This document shows, piece after piece, positions 8,624 through 18,363 of a stretch of 64,000 bases of DNA. The stretch comes from Oceanicaulis sp. Lineage in GTDB: Bacteria; Pseudomonadota; Alphaproteobacteria; Caulobacterales; Maricaulaceae. Each line of letters starts with the position of its first letter. The stretch's first letter is position 1. The notes beneath the pieces were generated by a model that was not told the DNA's origin, did not search any database, and was given only the letters and a program-made list of their open reading frames with translations. The translations under genes and the position numbers were made by a program. The stretch is taken from positions 2,381,501 through 2,445,500 of the forward strand of contig CP157796.1 in the NCBI GenBank assembly GCA_040112665.1. Direction: 5' to 3'.

Positions 8624-11600
8624 ATGTCGGCTTTCGTGCATCTGAGGGTGAGATCGCCCTACTCGCTGCTCGAGGGCGCGATCCGCATCAAGGAAACCGC
8701 CGCGCTGTGCAAGGCGAACGCCATGCCCGCCGCCGCGCTCACCGACACCAACAATCTCTTCGGCGCTCTGGAATTCTCCGAGACGCTGTCGGGCGAGGGC
8801 GTGCAGCCGATCATCGGCGTGACCCTTTCGGTCCGCCTGTTCGAGCCGCGCCCCGGCGAACGCGCCGAGCCTGACGGCACGGTCGTACTGCTCGCACAGG
8901 ACGAGGCGGGCTACGCCAACCTCATGACGCTGTCGTCCAAGGCCTATCTCGAAGTCGGCGCGACGGACGAACCGCACGTGCCCATCGATGCGGTGCTGGA
9001 AAACGCGCAAGGCCTGATCTGCCTGACCGGCGGTCATGACGGTGCGATCAACCGCTTGGTTTGCGCGGGGCGCTCCGGCCCGGCCGACACGCTGCTCGAC
9101 CAGCTTCAGGCCGCGTTCGCAGACCGTCTCTATATCGAGCTGCAGCGTCACGGCCGCGCCGACGACGTGACCGCAGAGGACTATCTGATCGACCGCGCCT
9201 ACGGCCGCGATCTGCCGCTGGTGGCCACGAACGAGCCTTACTTCGCCAAGCCCGAGCTCCATCAGGCCCATGACGCGCTGCTTTGCATCGCCGAGGGCGC
9301 GTATGTCGGGCAGGACGAGCGGCGCAAGGTCACCGCCGAGCACTACTTCAAGACCGCTTCGGAAATGGCGGTGCGCTTCGCCGATCTGCCCGAAGCGATC
9401 GAGAACACCGTGGAGATCGCCCGGCGCTGCGCCTTCCGGCCGCGCACCTGCGATCCGATCCTGCCGCGCTTTCCCACCGAGGGCGACCGCAACGAGGCCG
9501 AGGAGCTGCGCGCCCAGGCCCGCGCCGGTCTCGACGCCCGGCTTTCGAAGATCGAGGCCTCCGCGCCGCGGGCCGAATACGACGAACGGCTCGATTACGA
9601 GCTCGGGATCATCGAGAAGATGGGGTTCCCGGGCTATTTCCTGATCGTGTCGGACTTCATCAAATGGGCCAAGGCGCACGACATTCCCGTCGGGCCGGGC
9701 CGGGGGTCGGGCGCGGGCTCGCTGGTCGCCTGGGCGCTGACGATCACCGATCTCGACCCGCTGCGCTTCGGGCTCCTGTTCGAACGCTTCCTGAACCCCG
9801 AACGGGTCTCCATGCCCGACTTCGACGTCGATTTCTGCCAGGACCGGCGCGGGGAGGTGATCCGCTACGTCAAGGAGCAGTACGGCGCGGACCGGGTGGC
9901 CCAGATCATCACCTTCGGCACGCTTCAGGCGCGCGCTGTGGTGCGCGACACCGGCCGGGTGCTGCAGCTGCCCTTCGGCCTGGTCGACCGGATCGCCAAG
10001 CTCGTGCCGAACAACCCCGCCCAGCCCACCACGCTCGCCGAGGCGGTGACGATCGAGCCGAAGCTGAAATTGATGCGCGAGGAGGACGAGCAGGTCGACC
10101 GGCTGATCGAGGTCGCGCTCCAGCTCGAAGGGCTTTACCGCAACGCCTCGACCCACGCCGCCGGCGTGGTGATCGGCGACCGGCCGCTGACCGAGCTCGT
10201 CCCGCTCTATCAGGACCCGCGTTCTGATCTGCCCGCCACCCAGTTCAACATGAAATGGGTCGAGCCCGCAGGCCTGGTGAAGTTCGACTTTCTGGGCCTG
10301 AAGACCCTGACCGTGATCGCGCGCGCGCTCGACTATATCGAACGCTCGGGCGAAGCGCGGCCCGATCTCGACGCGCTCGGCTTCGAGGACGCGGCGACCT
10401 ACGAACTGCTCGCCTCGGGCGGGTCGATCGGGGTGTTCCAGCTTGAAAGTACGGGCATGCGCGACACGCTGCGCAAGCTCAAGCCCGATACGATCGAGGA
10501 CGTGATCGCGCTGATCTCGCTCTATCGCCCCGGTCCGATGAAGAACATCGACGTTTATGTCGACCGCAAATTCGGCCGCGCGGAACCGGACTATCTGCAC
10601 CCCGATCTCGAACCGGTCCTGAAAGAGACCTTCGGGGTCATCATCTACCAGGAACAGGTGATGCAGATCGCCCAGATCCTGGCGGGCTATTCGCTTGGCG
10701 AAGCCGACCTTCTGCGCCGCGCCATGGGCAAGAAGAAGCCCGAGGAGATGGCCAAGCAGCGCGTGCGTTTCCAGGAGGGCGCGCAGGCGCACGGGCTCAC
10801 GAAACAGCGCGCGGATTTCATCTTCGACCTCGTCGCGGAGTTCGCCGGTTACGGCTTCAACAAATCTCACGCCGCCGCCTACGCGCTCATCGCCTACCGC
10901 ACCGGCTGGCTGAAGGCGAACCATCCGGTCGCTTTCATGGCCGCGCTGATGAGCCTGGACATGACCAACACCGACAAGCTCGCGGTGTTCTTCCAGGAGA
11001 CCCGGCGCATGGGTCTCGAAGTGCTGCCCCCCGACGTGAACGCGTCCGAAGCGGATTTCTCGGTCGAGGAGGGCAAGGTCCGCTATGCGCTCGGCGCGAT
11101 CCGCAATGTCGGCTTCTCCGCGATGGAGCATGTCGTCGCGGTGCGCCGCGAGGGCGGGCCGTTTAAGGACGTCTATGATTTCGCCGAGCGGGTCGACCCC
11201 CGGCAGGTGAACAAGCGCGCGTTCGAAAACCTCGCCCGCGCCGGCGCCTTCGACAGCCTCGATCCGGACCGGGCGAAGATGCTCGCCGCCGCCGAGACGC
11301 TTCTGGCGCTGTCCCAGAAGGCCTTCGCCGAACGTGAAAGCGCGCAGGTCTCGCTCTTCGGCGGGGCGGGCGGGGGCGAGAAACTCGCCCGGCCGCGCCT
11401 TCCCGACGTCGAGCCCTGGGACCCGGTGCGCCGGCTCGACGAGGAGCTCGCCGCGGTGGGCTTCTATCTGTCCGGCCATCCGCTCGACGATCTCGGCGCC
11501 GCGCTCGCCCGGCGCGGGGTCGTGCTTTACGCCGATCTGCCCGCCAAGGCCGCCGAGGGCGCGCGCGCGGCGCGCATGGCCGCCATGGTCCGGCGCAAGC

Positions 11601-12061
11601 AGGAGAAGGTCTCGCGGCGATCGGGCGAGAAGTTCGCCTTCGTCACCCTGTCCGACCCTTCCGGCGAGTTCGAGGCGCTCGTGCCGCCCAAGGTGCTGCG
11701 CGAGATCCGCGATGCGCTCGAGCCGGGCTCGGCGGTGATCCTGGCCGCCAAGATCGAGGATCAGGACGAAGGATTGCGGCTGATCGTGGACGGCGCGGAG
11801 ACGCTCGACCCGGCCGCCGCCGAGCACGCCGGCGCCGGCGTTCGCATCCATCTCGAAGGTCCCGGCGCGCTCGCCGCCCTGCGCGAGCGGATCGAGCGGG
11901 CGAACGGGCGGGATGGCGCGAAGGGCGGGCTGCATCTGGTGCTGCCGCTGTCGGACGGGCGCAACGCCGAGATCAGGCTGCCCGGCCGGCACGCCATCGA
12001 TCCGGCTGCGCGCGCGGCGATGAAGGCCGTCTCGGGCGTGGTGGAGATCGAACAGCTCTAA
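8624..12061 (+). CDS. dnaE: DNA polymerase III subunit alpha
   Basis: This replicative polymerase catalytic subunit is 1145 residues, the usual DnaE1 length. The N-terminal PHP domain starts with [19 protein letters not shown]. The polymerase core has [16 protein letters not shown] (about 360) and the catalytic [15 protein letters not shown] (about 396). [21 protein letters not shown] marks the fingers region. Helix-hairpin-helix and OB-fold domains follow, with [11 protein letters not shown] and a C-terminal OB/tau-binding region. ATG 8624 has a GGAG seven bases upstream; ATG 8612 would add four residues. It is downstream of the SOS-boxed promoter, so part of its transcription could rise after DNA damage. 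Confidence 0.97.
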   Translation: MSAFVHLRVRSPYSLLEGAIRIKETAALCKANAMPAAALTDTNNLFGALEFSETLSGEGVQPIIGVTLSVRLFEPRPGERAEPDGTVVLLAQDEAGYANLMTLSSKAYLEVGATDEPHVPIDAVLENAQGLICLTGGHDGAINRLVCAGRSGPADTLLDQLQAAFADRLYIELQRHGRADDVTAEDYLIDRAYGRDLPLVATNEPYFAKPELHQAHDALLCIAEGAYVGQDERRKVTAEHYFKTASEMAVRFADLPEAIENTVEIARRCAFRPRTCDPILPRFPTEGDRNEAEELRAQARAGLDARLSKIEASAPRAEYDERLDYELGIIEKMGFPGYFLIVSDFIKWAKAHDIPVGPGRGSGAGSLVAWALTITDLDPLRFGLLFERFLNPERVSMPDFDVDFCQDRRGEVIRYVKEQYGADRVAQIITFGTLQARAVVRDTGRVLQLPFGLVDRIAKLVPNNPAQPTTLAEAVTIEPKLKLMREEDEQVDRLIEVALQLEGLYRNASTHAAGVVIGDRPLTELVPLYQDPRSDLPATQFNMKWVEPAGLVKFDFLGLKTLTVIARALDYIERSGEARPDLDALGFEDAATYELLASGGSIGVFQLESTGMRDTLRKLKPDTIEDVIALISLYRPGPMKNIDVYVDRKFGRAEPDYLHPDLEPVLKETFGVIIYQEQVMQIAQILAGYSLGEADLLRRAMGKKKPEEMAKQRVRFQEGAQAHGLTKQRADFIFDLVAEFAGYGFNKSHAAAYALIAYRTGWLKANHPVAFMAALMSLDMTNTDKLAVFFQETRRMGLEVLPPDVNASEADFSVEEGKVRYALGAIRNVGFSAMEHVVAVRREGGPFKDVYDFAERVDPRQVNKRAFENLARAGAFDSLDPDRAKMLAAAETLLALSQKAFAERESAQVSLFGGAGGGEKLARPRLPDVEPWDPVRRLDEELAAVGFYLSGHPLDDLGAALARRGVVLYADLPAKAAEGARAARMAAMVRRKQEKVSRRSGEKFAFVTLSDPSGEFEALVPPKVLREIRDALEPGSAVILAAKIEDQDEGLRLIVDGAETLDPAAAEHAGAGVRIHLEGPGALAALRERIERANGRDGAKGGLHLVLPLSDGRNAEIRLPGRHAIDPAARAAMKAVSGVVEIEQL

Positions 12062-12111
12062 CCCGGCCGTCATCGCGGCGGGCCCCGCGCAGTCCTTCGC
12101 GCCTTCCGCGC

Positions 12112-12140
12112 TTGCCCCTGAGGCCGTGCGCCCGTATAAG
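12112..12140 (+). promoter_or_regulatory. Predicted rpsB-tsf promoter
   Basis: TTGCCC (12112-12117) and TATAAG (12135-12140) are separated by exactly 17 bp, close to a housekeeping sigma-70 promoter. Transcription would begin near 12147, leaving a leader of about 118 nt before rpsB. The leader contains GC-rich hairpin potential (for example GGGCTTCGGCCCGAAGG and the following CTCCGCTCCGCGGAGG at about 12209-12241). A long structured leader is usual for rpsB, where S2 can repress its own mRNA; that regulation is inference here. Confidence 0.6.
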
Positions 12141-12264
12141 CGCGCGCGATCCCGCACGTGGAGCTTCGGCCGGTCTGTTCCGGTCGCTCCGGTGTCGTCA
12201 CGAGGGCTTCGGCCCGAAGGGCGGCTCCGCTCCGCGGAGGCCAACCGGAAAAGGAACGATCACG

Positions 12265-13158
12265 ATGGCCCTGCCTGAATTCTCCATGCGTCAGCTGCTC
12301 GAAGCCGGCGCGCACTTCGGTCACCAGACCCACCGCTGGAACCCGAAGATGAAACAGTTCATCTTTGGCGAGCGCTCGAACATCCACATCATCGACCTCT
12401 CCCAGACCGTGCCGCTGCTGCACCAGGCTCTGGTGAAGGTGCGCGAAGTCGCCGCCTCGGGCGGCCGCGTGCTGTTCGTCGGCACCAAGCGTCAGGCCTC
12501 CGAGCCGATCGCCCAGGCCGCCCAGCGCTGCGCGCAGTACTACATGAACCATCGCTGGCTCGGCGGCACGCTGACCAACTGGTCGACGATCTCCAACTCG
12601 ATCGCGCGCCTGCGCGAACTCGAAGGCCTTCTGGACGCCGAGGGCGGCCCGACGGGTCTGACCAAGAAAGAGATCCTGATGCTCACCCGCGAGCGCGAGA
12701 AGCTCGAGCGGTCGCTGGGCGGCATCAAGGAGATGGGCGGCACCCCCGACCTGATGGTCGTGATCGACACCAACAAGGAAGCGATCGCGATCCAGGAAGC
12801 CAAGCGCCTGAACATCCCGGTCGTCGCCGTCGTCGACACCAATTGCGACCCCGACCCGATCGATTTCCCGATCCCGGGCAATGACGACGCCGCGCGCGCG
12901 ATCTCGCTTTATTGCGACCTCGTCGCGGACGCGATCCTGGACGGCATCTCCGACAGCCAGGCCGCCTTCGGCATGGATCTGGGCGAAAGCGAAGCGCCGA
13001 GCGAAGCCCAGCTGGGCCTGGACGCCGCCGAAGAGAAGACCCCGACCGAGGCCGCAGCCGAAGCCGCCGAGCCGAAGGTCGACGAGGCCAAGGCCGAAGA
13101 GCCTGAAGCCGCGCCCGCCGCCGAGGCCGGCCCGACCGAAAAGACCAAATCCGAATAA
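12265..13158 (+). CDS. rpsB: 30S ribosomal protein S2
   Basis: S2 binds the small-subunit head-body junction and is needed for S1 binding. The protein is 297 residues. The normal S2 core begins [20 protein letters not shown] and contains [28 protein letters not shown] and [19 protein letters not shown]. After it comes a low-complexity Ala/Glu/Pro tail of about 55 residues, a common alphaproteobacterial extension. AAGGAA precedes the ATG at 12265; a longer open frame from 12112 begins inside the promoter and is rejected. tsf follows 29 bases downstream, the universal rpsB-tsf pair. Confidence 0.97.
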   Translation: MALPEFSMRQLLEAGAHFGHQTHRWNPKMKQFIFGERSNIHIIDLSQTVPLLHQALVKVREVAASGGRVLFVGTKRQASEPIAQAAQRCAQYYMNHRWLGGTLTNWSTISNSIARLRELEGLLDAEGGPTGLTKKEILMLTREREKLERSLGGIKEMGGTPDLMVVIDTNKEAIAIQEAKRLNIPVVAVVDTNCDPDPIDFPIPGNDDAARAISLYCDLVADAILDGISDSQAAFGMDLGESEAPSEAQLGLDAAEEKTPTEAAAEAAEPKVDEAKAEEPEAAPAAEAGPTEKTKSE

Positions 13159-13187
13159 GCGCGCCTGCGCGACAAGGAGACCTCCCC

Positions 13188-14129
13188 ATGGCCCAAATCA
13201 CCGCCGCCCTCGTCAAAGAGCTTCGTGAGAAGACCGGCGCTGGCATGATGGACTGCAAGAAGGCCCTGGCCGAAACCGACGGCGACATCGAAGCCGCCGT
13301 CGACTGGCTGCGCAAGAAGGGCCTGTCCAAGGCCGCCAAGAAGGCCGACCGCGTCGCCGCCGAAGGCCTTGTGGCCGTCGCGGCCGCCTCGCGCGGGACC
13401 GGCATGGCCGCCGCTGCGGTCGAAGTGAACTCCGAGACCGACTTCGTGGCGCGTAACGAGCTGTTCCAGGGCGCGGTCTCCGAGATCGCCCAGCTCGCCA
13501 TCGACACCGTCGAGCTCGAAGCGCTGAACGCCAAGCCGACCAAGTCCGGCGCCACCGTGGCCGACACGCTGACCGACCTCATCGCCAAGATCGGCGAGAA
13601 CATGGCCGTGCGCCGCGCCGCCGCCCTGGCCGTCGAGCCGGGCGTGGTCGCCGCCTACGTGCACAACGCCGCCGCCGAAGGCATGGGCAAGATCGGCGTG
13701 CTGGTCTCGCTGAAGTCCGAAGGCGACAAGGACGTGCTGCTCGAGCTTGGCCGCAAGATCGCCATGCACGTCGCCGCGGCTTCGCCCGCGCCGGCCGTCG
13801 CGGTGACCGAGTCGGAAGTCGATCCGGCCATCGTCGAGCGCGAGCGTGCGGTGTTCGCCGACCAGGCGCGCGCCTCTGGCAAGCCCGACAACATCATCGA
13901 GAAGATGGTCGAGGGCCGCCTGCGCAAGTTCTACGAGGAAGTGGTGCTGCTCAAGCAGGCCTTCGTGTTCGACCCCGACAAGTCGGTGGGCGATGCGATC
14001 AAGGCCGCCGAGAAGGACGCCGGCGCGTCGATCGAGCTCAGCGGCTTCGTCCGCATGGTGCTCGGCGAAGGCGTCGAACGGAAGGAAGAAGACTTCGCAG
14101 CCGAAGTGGCCGCTGCGGCCAAGGGCTGA
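13188..14129 (+). CDS. tsf: Elongation factor Ts
   Basis: EF-Ts exchanges GDP for GTP on EF-Tu during translation. The protein is 313 residues. It has the N-terminal UBA-like domain with [16 protein letters not shown] (about 11-26) and the dimerisation/core domain with [16 protein letters not shown], the segment that contacts EF-Tu helix D. A second core repeat lies in the C-terminal half. AAGGAG stands before ATG 13188. A strong hairpin follows the stop and probably sets its transcript level against the pyrH cluster. Confidence 0.97.
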   Translation: MAQITAALVKELREKTGAGMMDCKKALAETDGDIEAAVDWLRKKGLSKAAKKADRVAAEGLVAVAAASRGTGMAAAAVEVNSETDFVARNELFQGAVSEIAQLAIDTVELEALNAKPTKSGATVADTLTDLIAKIGENMAVRRAAALAVEPGVVAAYVHNAAAEGMGKIGVLVSLKSEGDKDVLLELGRKIAMHVAAASPAPAVAVTESEVDPAIVERERAVFADQARASGKPDNIIEKMVEGRLRKFYEEVVLLKQAFVFDPDKSVGDAIKAAEKDAGASIELSGFVRMVLGEGVERKEEDFAAEVAAAAKG

Positions 14130-14149
14130 CATCTGTGACCGCGTCCGGG

Positions 14150-14181
14150 GCCCGGAACGCCGCTCGCGCGGCGTTTCGGGC
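14150..14181 (+). terminator. Strong hairpin between tsf and pyrH
   Basis: A 14-bp stem (GCCCGGAACGCCGC paired with GCGGCGTTTCGGGC, one G-T wobble) surrounds a four-base loop. It is followed by CTTCGCC rather than a T-run, so it is not a standard intrinsic terminator. It may be an RNA-stabilising 3' structure or partial attenuator for rpsB-tsf. Confidence 0.5.
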
Positions 14182-14218
14182 TTCGCCGCGTCAAAACGCC
14201 GGAACGAGGACCTGACTT

Positions 14219-14962
14219 GTGAGCGAGGACAGCGCGCCGCGTAAAACGCCCGAGGGCCGCTTCAAGCGGATCCTGCTCAAGGTGTCCGGCGAAGCCTTGA
14301 TGGGCGAGGAACCCTACGGCATCGACATGACCACCGCCGACCGGATCGCCGGTGAGATCGGCGAGGCGGTCGAGGCGGGCTACGAGCTTTGCCTGGTGAT
14401 CGGCGGGGGCAACATCTTCCGCGGACTCAGCGCTGCGGCCAAGGGCATGGAACGCGCCGCGGCCGACTATATGGGCATGCTGGCCACCGTCATGAACGCG
14501 CTCGCCATGCAGACCGCGCTCGAACGGGTCGGGGTGAGCACGCGGGTGCAGTCCGCCATCCCCATGACCACGGTGTGCGAGCCCTATATTCGCCGCCGCG
14601 CCATCCGGCACATGGAAAAGGGCCGCGTGGTGATCTTCGCCGCGGGCACCGGCAATCCGTTCTTCACCACCGACACCGCCGCGGCGCTGCGCGCTGCGGA
14701 GATGGGGTGCGACGCGCTGTTCAAGGGCACGGGCGTGGACGGGGTCTATGACGCCGATCCGCGCAAACACCCTGAAGCCAAGCGCTTCGAGACCCTTGAC
14801 TATATCGACGTTCTGGCGCGCGATCTGAAGGTCATGGACGCTTCTGCGGTCACCCTGATGCGCGACAACCAGATCCCGATCGTGGTGTTCAACATCCGCG
14901 AGCAGGGCGGGCTGGCGCGCGTTCTGGCCGGGCAGGGAACGTGTACCGTCGTCGGCGGCTGA
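14219..14962 (+). CDS. pyrH: UMP kinase
   Basis: This hexameric kinase makes UDP from UMP and ATP. It has 247 residues of the amino-acid-kinase fold. Motifs are [12 protein letters not shown] (about 17-28), [21 protein letters not shown] and [19 protein letters not shown]. The GTG start at 14219 keeps the conserved core about 16 residues from the N-terminus, as is normal in this group. It opens the pyrH-frr-uppS-cdsA-dxr-rseP-bamA series, conserved across proteobacteria. Confidence 0.96.
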   Translation: MSEDSAPRKTPEGRFKRILLKVSGEALMGEEPYGIDMTTADRIAGEIGEAVEAGYELCLVIGGGNIFRGLSAAAKGMERAAADYMGMLATVMNALAMQTALERVGVSTRVQSAIPMTTVCEPYIRRRAIRHMEKGRVVIFAAGTGNPFFTTDTAAALRAAEMGCDALFKGTGVDGVYDADPRKHPEAKRFETLDYIDVLARDLKVMDASAVTLMRDNQIPIVVFNIREQGGLARVLAGQGTCTVVGG

Positions 14963-14993
14963 ACCGGCGGGGAATTTCGGGAGGAAAGTCATA

Positions 14994-15551
14994 ATGTCCG
15001 CATTCGACATCAAAGACATCAAGCGCCGCATGGACGGCGCGGTCGACGCGCTGAAAAAGGAATTCGCCGGCCTCAGAACGGGCCGCGCGTCCGCGAGCCT
15101 GCTCGATCCGATCAAGGTGGAGGCCTACGGCTCTCCCACCCCGCTCAACCAGGTCGGCACCGTCACCGTGCCCGAGCCGCGCATGATCAACGTGCAGGTC
15201 TGGGACCGCACGCTGGCGCCGGCGGTGGAGAAAGCGATCCGCAACTCCTCGCTGGGGCTGAACCCGGTCGTGGAAGGCACGCTTCTGCGCATTCCGATCC
15301 CGCCGCTCAACGAGGAGCGCCGCCAGGAACTCGCCAAGACCGCCGGCTCTTACGCCGAGAACGCGCGCGTCGCGGTGCGCAACGTGCGCCGTGACGGCAT
15401 GGATTCGCTGAAAAAGGCCGAGAAAGACGGCGATATCAGCGAGGACGAGCAGAAGAAGCTCGCCGATCAGGTCCAGAAGGCGACCGACGAGAAGATCAGC
15501 GAGATCGACGAGCTGCTGAAGTCCAAGCAGGAAGAGATCACCCAGGTTTGA
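14994..15551 (+). CDS. frr: Ribosome recycling factor
   Basis: RRF splits post-termination ribosomes together with EF-G. The protein has 185 residues, the standard length. It has the three-helix bundle pattern with [17 protein letters not shown], the beta-sandwich tip [19 protein letters not shown], and [14 protein letters not shown] [30 protein letters not shown] precedes the ATG at 14994. The stop overlaps an upstream TTG that could be a coupled start for uppS. Confidence 0.97.
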   Translation: MSAFDIKDIKRRMDGAVDALKKEFAGLRTGRASASLLDPIKVEAYGSPTPLNQVGTVTVPEPRMINVQVWDRTLAPAVEKAIRNSSLGLNPVVEGTLLRIPIPPLNEERRQELAKTAGSYAENARVAVRNVRRDGMDSLKKAEKDGDISEDEQKKLADQVQKATDEKISEIDELLKSKQEEITQV

Positions 15552-15580
15552 ACCGCGCCGGCCCGCCAGGAGGCGCCCGC

Positions 15581-16300
15581 ATGGACGACAGCCAGACGCC
15601 CCGGGCCGCGCCACGCCACGTCGCCGTCATCATGGACGGCAACGGCAGATGGGCGGCCGCGCGGGGCCGTCCGCGTGCGTTCGGCCACAAGGCGGGGGTG
15701 GAGGCGGTGCGGCGTACGGTGCAGGCCGCCGGCGAGCTGGGCGTCGAGCATCTCACCCTGTTCAGCTTCTCCACCGAGAACTGGCGCCGGCCCGCCGAGG
15801 AGATCGGCGCGCTGTTCGACCTGCTCCGCGGCTATGTCGAGACCGATCTCGACAGGCTCGACGCGGAGGGCGTGCGCATCCGCGTCATCGGCCGCCGCGA
15901 GGGGCTGAGCGAGGATCTTCTGTCGATCATCGACCGGGCAGAGACCCGGACAGAGGCGAATTCGAGATTCCATCTCTGGATCGCGTTCAATTATGGCGGC
16001 CGCGACGAGATCGTCCGGGCCGCGCGCCGCGCCGCTGAGGCCGCTGCAGGCGATCCCTCGCAGATCGACGAGGCGGCGTTTGAGGCGTGTCTGGACACCG
16101 CCGGCGCGCCCGAGCCCGATCTCGTGATCCGCACCAGCGGCGAACGGCGGATCTCGAATTTCCTGCTCTGGCAGGCGGCGTACGCAGAGCTCGTCTTCGT
16201 CGACGTGCTGTGGCCGGACTTCGACCGCACGGCGCTTGAAAGCGCGATCGGCGTCTATGCCGGGCGCGAGCGCCGGTACGGCGGGCTCGGCCATGGCTGA
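15581..16300 (+). CDS. uppS: Isoprenyl transferase (undecaprenyl diphosphate synthase)
   Basis: This cis-prenyltransferase builds the C55 carrier lipid for peptidoglycan and O-antigen from farnesyl and isopentenyl diphosphates. It is 239 residues long. The catalytic Asp lies in HVAVIMDGNGRWAAARG (Asp19), LTLFSFSTENW follows, and the C-terminal signature LVIRTSGERRISNFLLWQAAYAE is complete. ATG 15581 is chosen because AGGAGG lies seven bases upstream; a TTG at 15548 overlapping the frr stop would add 11 residues. The end overlaps cdsA by eight bases. Confidence 0.96.
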   Translation: MDDSQTPRAAPRHVAVIMDGNGRWAAARGRPRAFGHKAGVEAVRRTVQAAGELGVEHLTLFSFSTENWRRPAEEIGALFDLLRGYVETDLDRLDAEGVRIRVIGRREGLSEDLLSIIDRAETRTEANSRFHLWIAFNYGGRDEIVRAARRAAEAAAGDPSQIDEAAFEACLDTAGAPEPDLVIRTSGERRISNFLLWQAAYAELVFVDVLWPDFDRTALESAIGVYAGRERRYGGLGHG

Positions 16301-17129
16301 CATGCGCCCGAAGGGCCGGCGGGTCCCCGGCGATCCGGTCTTCAAGCAGCGCGTGCTGTCCGCGATCGTGCTGGGACCGGTCTCGCTCGGCCTCGTGGTG
16401 TGGGGCGGCCACGCATTTGCGATCTTCATCGCCGCCTTCGCCGCCGCCATGGCCTGGGAATGGGTGCGCATGAGCGACAAGCCCGCGCCGCCGCGCGCCT
16501 TCGCAGCGGCCACCGGCACGGCGGTGGGCGCAGCGCTGCTGGCCGCGCAGGGCGAATACGGCTGGACGGCGTTCTGGATCGCGGGCGGGTCGCTGGCCTG
16601 CTTTCTCGACCGACGGCCGCGGGGCGGTGCGATGGAAGCGCTCGTCGGCGTCGCTTACGTGTCGGCGAGCGCGGCGGCGCTCGTTTCGCTCAGGATCGGT
16701 GATCATGGCGGGCTCGGCGCGGTACTGTTCCTGCTCGCCGTGGTCTGGTCGGCCGACAGCTTCGCCTATCTCGTCGGAAGCTGGATCGGCGGGCCGAAGC
16801 TTCTTCCCATAGCCAGCCCGAACAAGACCTGGGCGGGGCTGATCGCCGGGCTCTCCTTCGGGGTTTCCGCCGGGATCGCGGTGGCTTACTGGTACGGGGT
16901 CGACCCTGTGCAGGCGGGGCTGGTCGCAGCTCCGGTCGCACTGTCCGCCGTGATCGGAGACCTCTTCATGTCCCTCGCCAAGCGGCGTTTCGGCGTCAAG
17001 GACGCCGGCACTCTCATCCCCGGCCATGGCGGCGTTCTGGACCGGGTGGACGCGCTGATGCTGGCCACGCTCGCCGCCGGCGCGCTGATGCTCGCAGCGC
17101 CCGGTTTCTGGCCCGGAGCCGGATCATGA
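16293..17129 (+). CDS. cdsA: Phosphatidate cytidylyltransferase
   Basis: This inner-membrane enzyme makes CDP-diacylglycerol, the precursor of all phospholipids. It has 278 residues with about seven hydrophobic helices. The signature S-x-K-R-x4-K-D appears as SLAKRRFGVKDAGTLIPGHG near the C-terminus, followed by GVLDRVDAL. WSADSFAYLVGSWIGGPKL marks the middle region. The start at 16293 overlaps the uppS stop; a second ATG at 16302 is possible. The stop overlaps the dxr ATG by four bases. Confidence 0.95.
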   Translation: MADMRPKGRRVPGDPVFKQRVLSAIVLGPVSLGLVVWGGHAFAIFIAAFAAAMAWEWVRMSDKPAPPRAFAAATGTAVGAALLAAQGEYGWTAFWIAGGSLACFLDRRPRGGAMEALVGVAYVSASAAALVSLRIGDHGGLGAVLFLLAVVWSADSFAYLVGSWIGGPKLLPIASPNKTWAGLIAGLSFGVSAGIAVAYWYGVDPVQAGLVAAPVALSAVIGDLFMSLAKRRFGVKDAGTLIPGHGGVLDRVDALMLATLAAGALMLAAPGFWPGAGS

Positions 17130-18346
17130 GCGCGCGCACCGTCACCGTGCTAGGCGCCACAGGGTCGGTCGGACGCGCCACGCTGGACCTGATCGAGCGC
17201 GCGCCGGCAGGGACGTTCGACATCGTCGCGCTGACCGCGAACACCCATGCGGACGAACTCGCCGAGACCGCCAAACGCGTCGGCGCGCGGTTCTGCGCGG
17301 TCGCCGACGAAAGCGCCGGGCCGGCGCTGAAAGACGCGCTCGCCGGCACGAACATCGCCTGCGGGGCCGGGGAGGCGGCGGTGCTGGACGCCGCTGGGAT
17401 GCAGGCGGACTGGACGATGGCCGCCATTGTCGGCGCGGCGGGGCTGAAACCCACCCTGGAGGCGGTGCGCCGGGGCGCCTGCGTCGCCTTCGCCAACAAA
17501 GAAGCGCTCGTCTGCGCCGGCGCGCTGTTCATGGAGGCGGCGAAAGCCTCGGGCGCGCGGCTGCTGCCGGTGGATTCCGAGCACAACGCCATCTTCCAGG
17601 CGTTCGAGGAGCGCCAGCGCGCAGGCATCCGGCGGATCATCCTGACCGCTTCGGGCGGGCCGTTCCGATCGTCCAGCCTCGATCACATGCGCGCGGCCAC
17701 GCCCGAGCAGGCGGTGGCGCACCCCACCTGGTCGATGGGCGCGAAGATCTCTGTCGACAGCGCCACGATGATGAACAAGGGTCTCGAGATCATCGAGGCG
17801 TGCTGGCTGTTCGATCTGCCCGAGAGCGCGGTGGACGTTCTGGTCCACCCCGAGGCGATCGTTCACGGCCTGGTGGAATACGCCGACGGCGGCCTGCTCG
17901 CGCAGATGGGCTGCCCGGACATGCGCACCCCGATCGCCCATACGCTGGCCTTCCCCGATCGCCTCGACACCCCGGTCGAAAGGCTCGATCTCGCAAAGCT
18001 CGGCCAGCTGAGCTTCTTCGCGCCCGATCCCGAGCGCTTCCCCGCGCTGGCGCTCGCCCGGGCCGCCTTTGCAGAGGGCGGGTCTGCGCCGGCCATGCTC
18101 AACGCAGCCAACGAGGTGGCCGTCGCCGCCTTTCTGAACCGTAAGATCGGCTTTCTTGACATCGCCGCCGTGGTCTCGGACGCTCTGGGCGAGGGGCGGC
18201 GATCAGGCGCGATCGCCGGTACGGTGCAGGATTTCGACGCGGTCTTCGCCGCCGACGCGGAAGGACGCAGGCTCGCAGAGGCTGCGGTTCTGAAGCGGGC
18301 GGGGCAGGGCGCGGCGCCTGCGCCCGGCCGGGCTGACGCGCGCTGA
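17126..18346 (+). CDS. dxr: 1-deoxy-D-xylulose-5-phosphate reductoisomerase
   Basis: This enzyme converts DXP to MEP with NADPH, the committed step of the non-mevalonate isoprenoid pathway that supplies UppS. It has 406 residues. The NADPH loop is GATGSVGRATLDLI near the N-terminus. Metal and substrate motifs include LPVDSEHNAIFQ, TASGGPFR, SMGAKISVDSATMMNKGLE and NAANEVAVAAFL. The last roughly 15 residues are Ala/Gly/Pro-rich. ATG at 17126 overlaps cdsA. Confidence 0.97.
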   Translation: MSARTVTVLGATGSVGRATLDLIERAPAGTFDIVALTANTHADELAETAKRVGARFCAVADESAGPALKDALAGTNIACGAGEAAVLDAAGMQADWTMAAIVGAAGLKPTLEAVRRGACVAFANKEALVCAGALFMEAAKASGARLLPVDSEHNAIFQAFEERQRAGIRRIILTASGGPFRSSSLDHMRAATPEQAVAHPTWSMGAKISVDSATMMNKGLEIIEACWLFDLPESAVDVLVHPEAIVHGLVEYADGGLLAQMGCPDMRTPIAHTLAFPDRLDTPVERLDLAKLGQLSFFAPDPERFPALALARAAFAEGGSAPAMLNAANEVAVAAFLNRKIGFLDIAAVVSDALGEGRRSGAIAGTVQDFDAVFAADAEGRRLAEAAVLKRAGQGAAPAPGRADAR

Positions 18347-18363
18347 AGAACGCCGAGGAGTTG

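Noticed and set aside
8507..12244. Very long open frame on the minus strand across dnaE
   Set aside because: It is the antisense shadow of dnaE in GC-rich DNA, with low-complexity Arg/Gly/Ala/Asp translation, no ribosome site and no recognisable domain.
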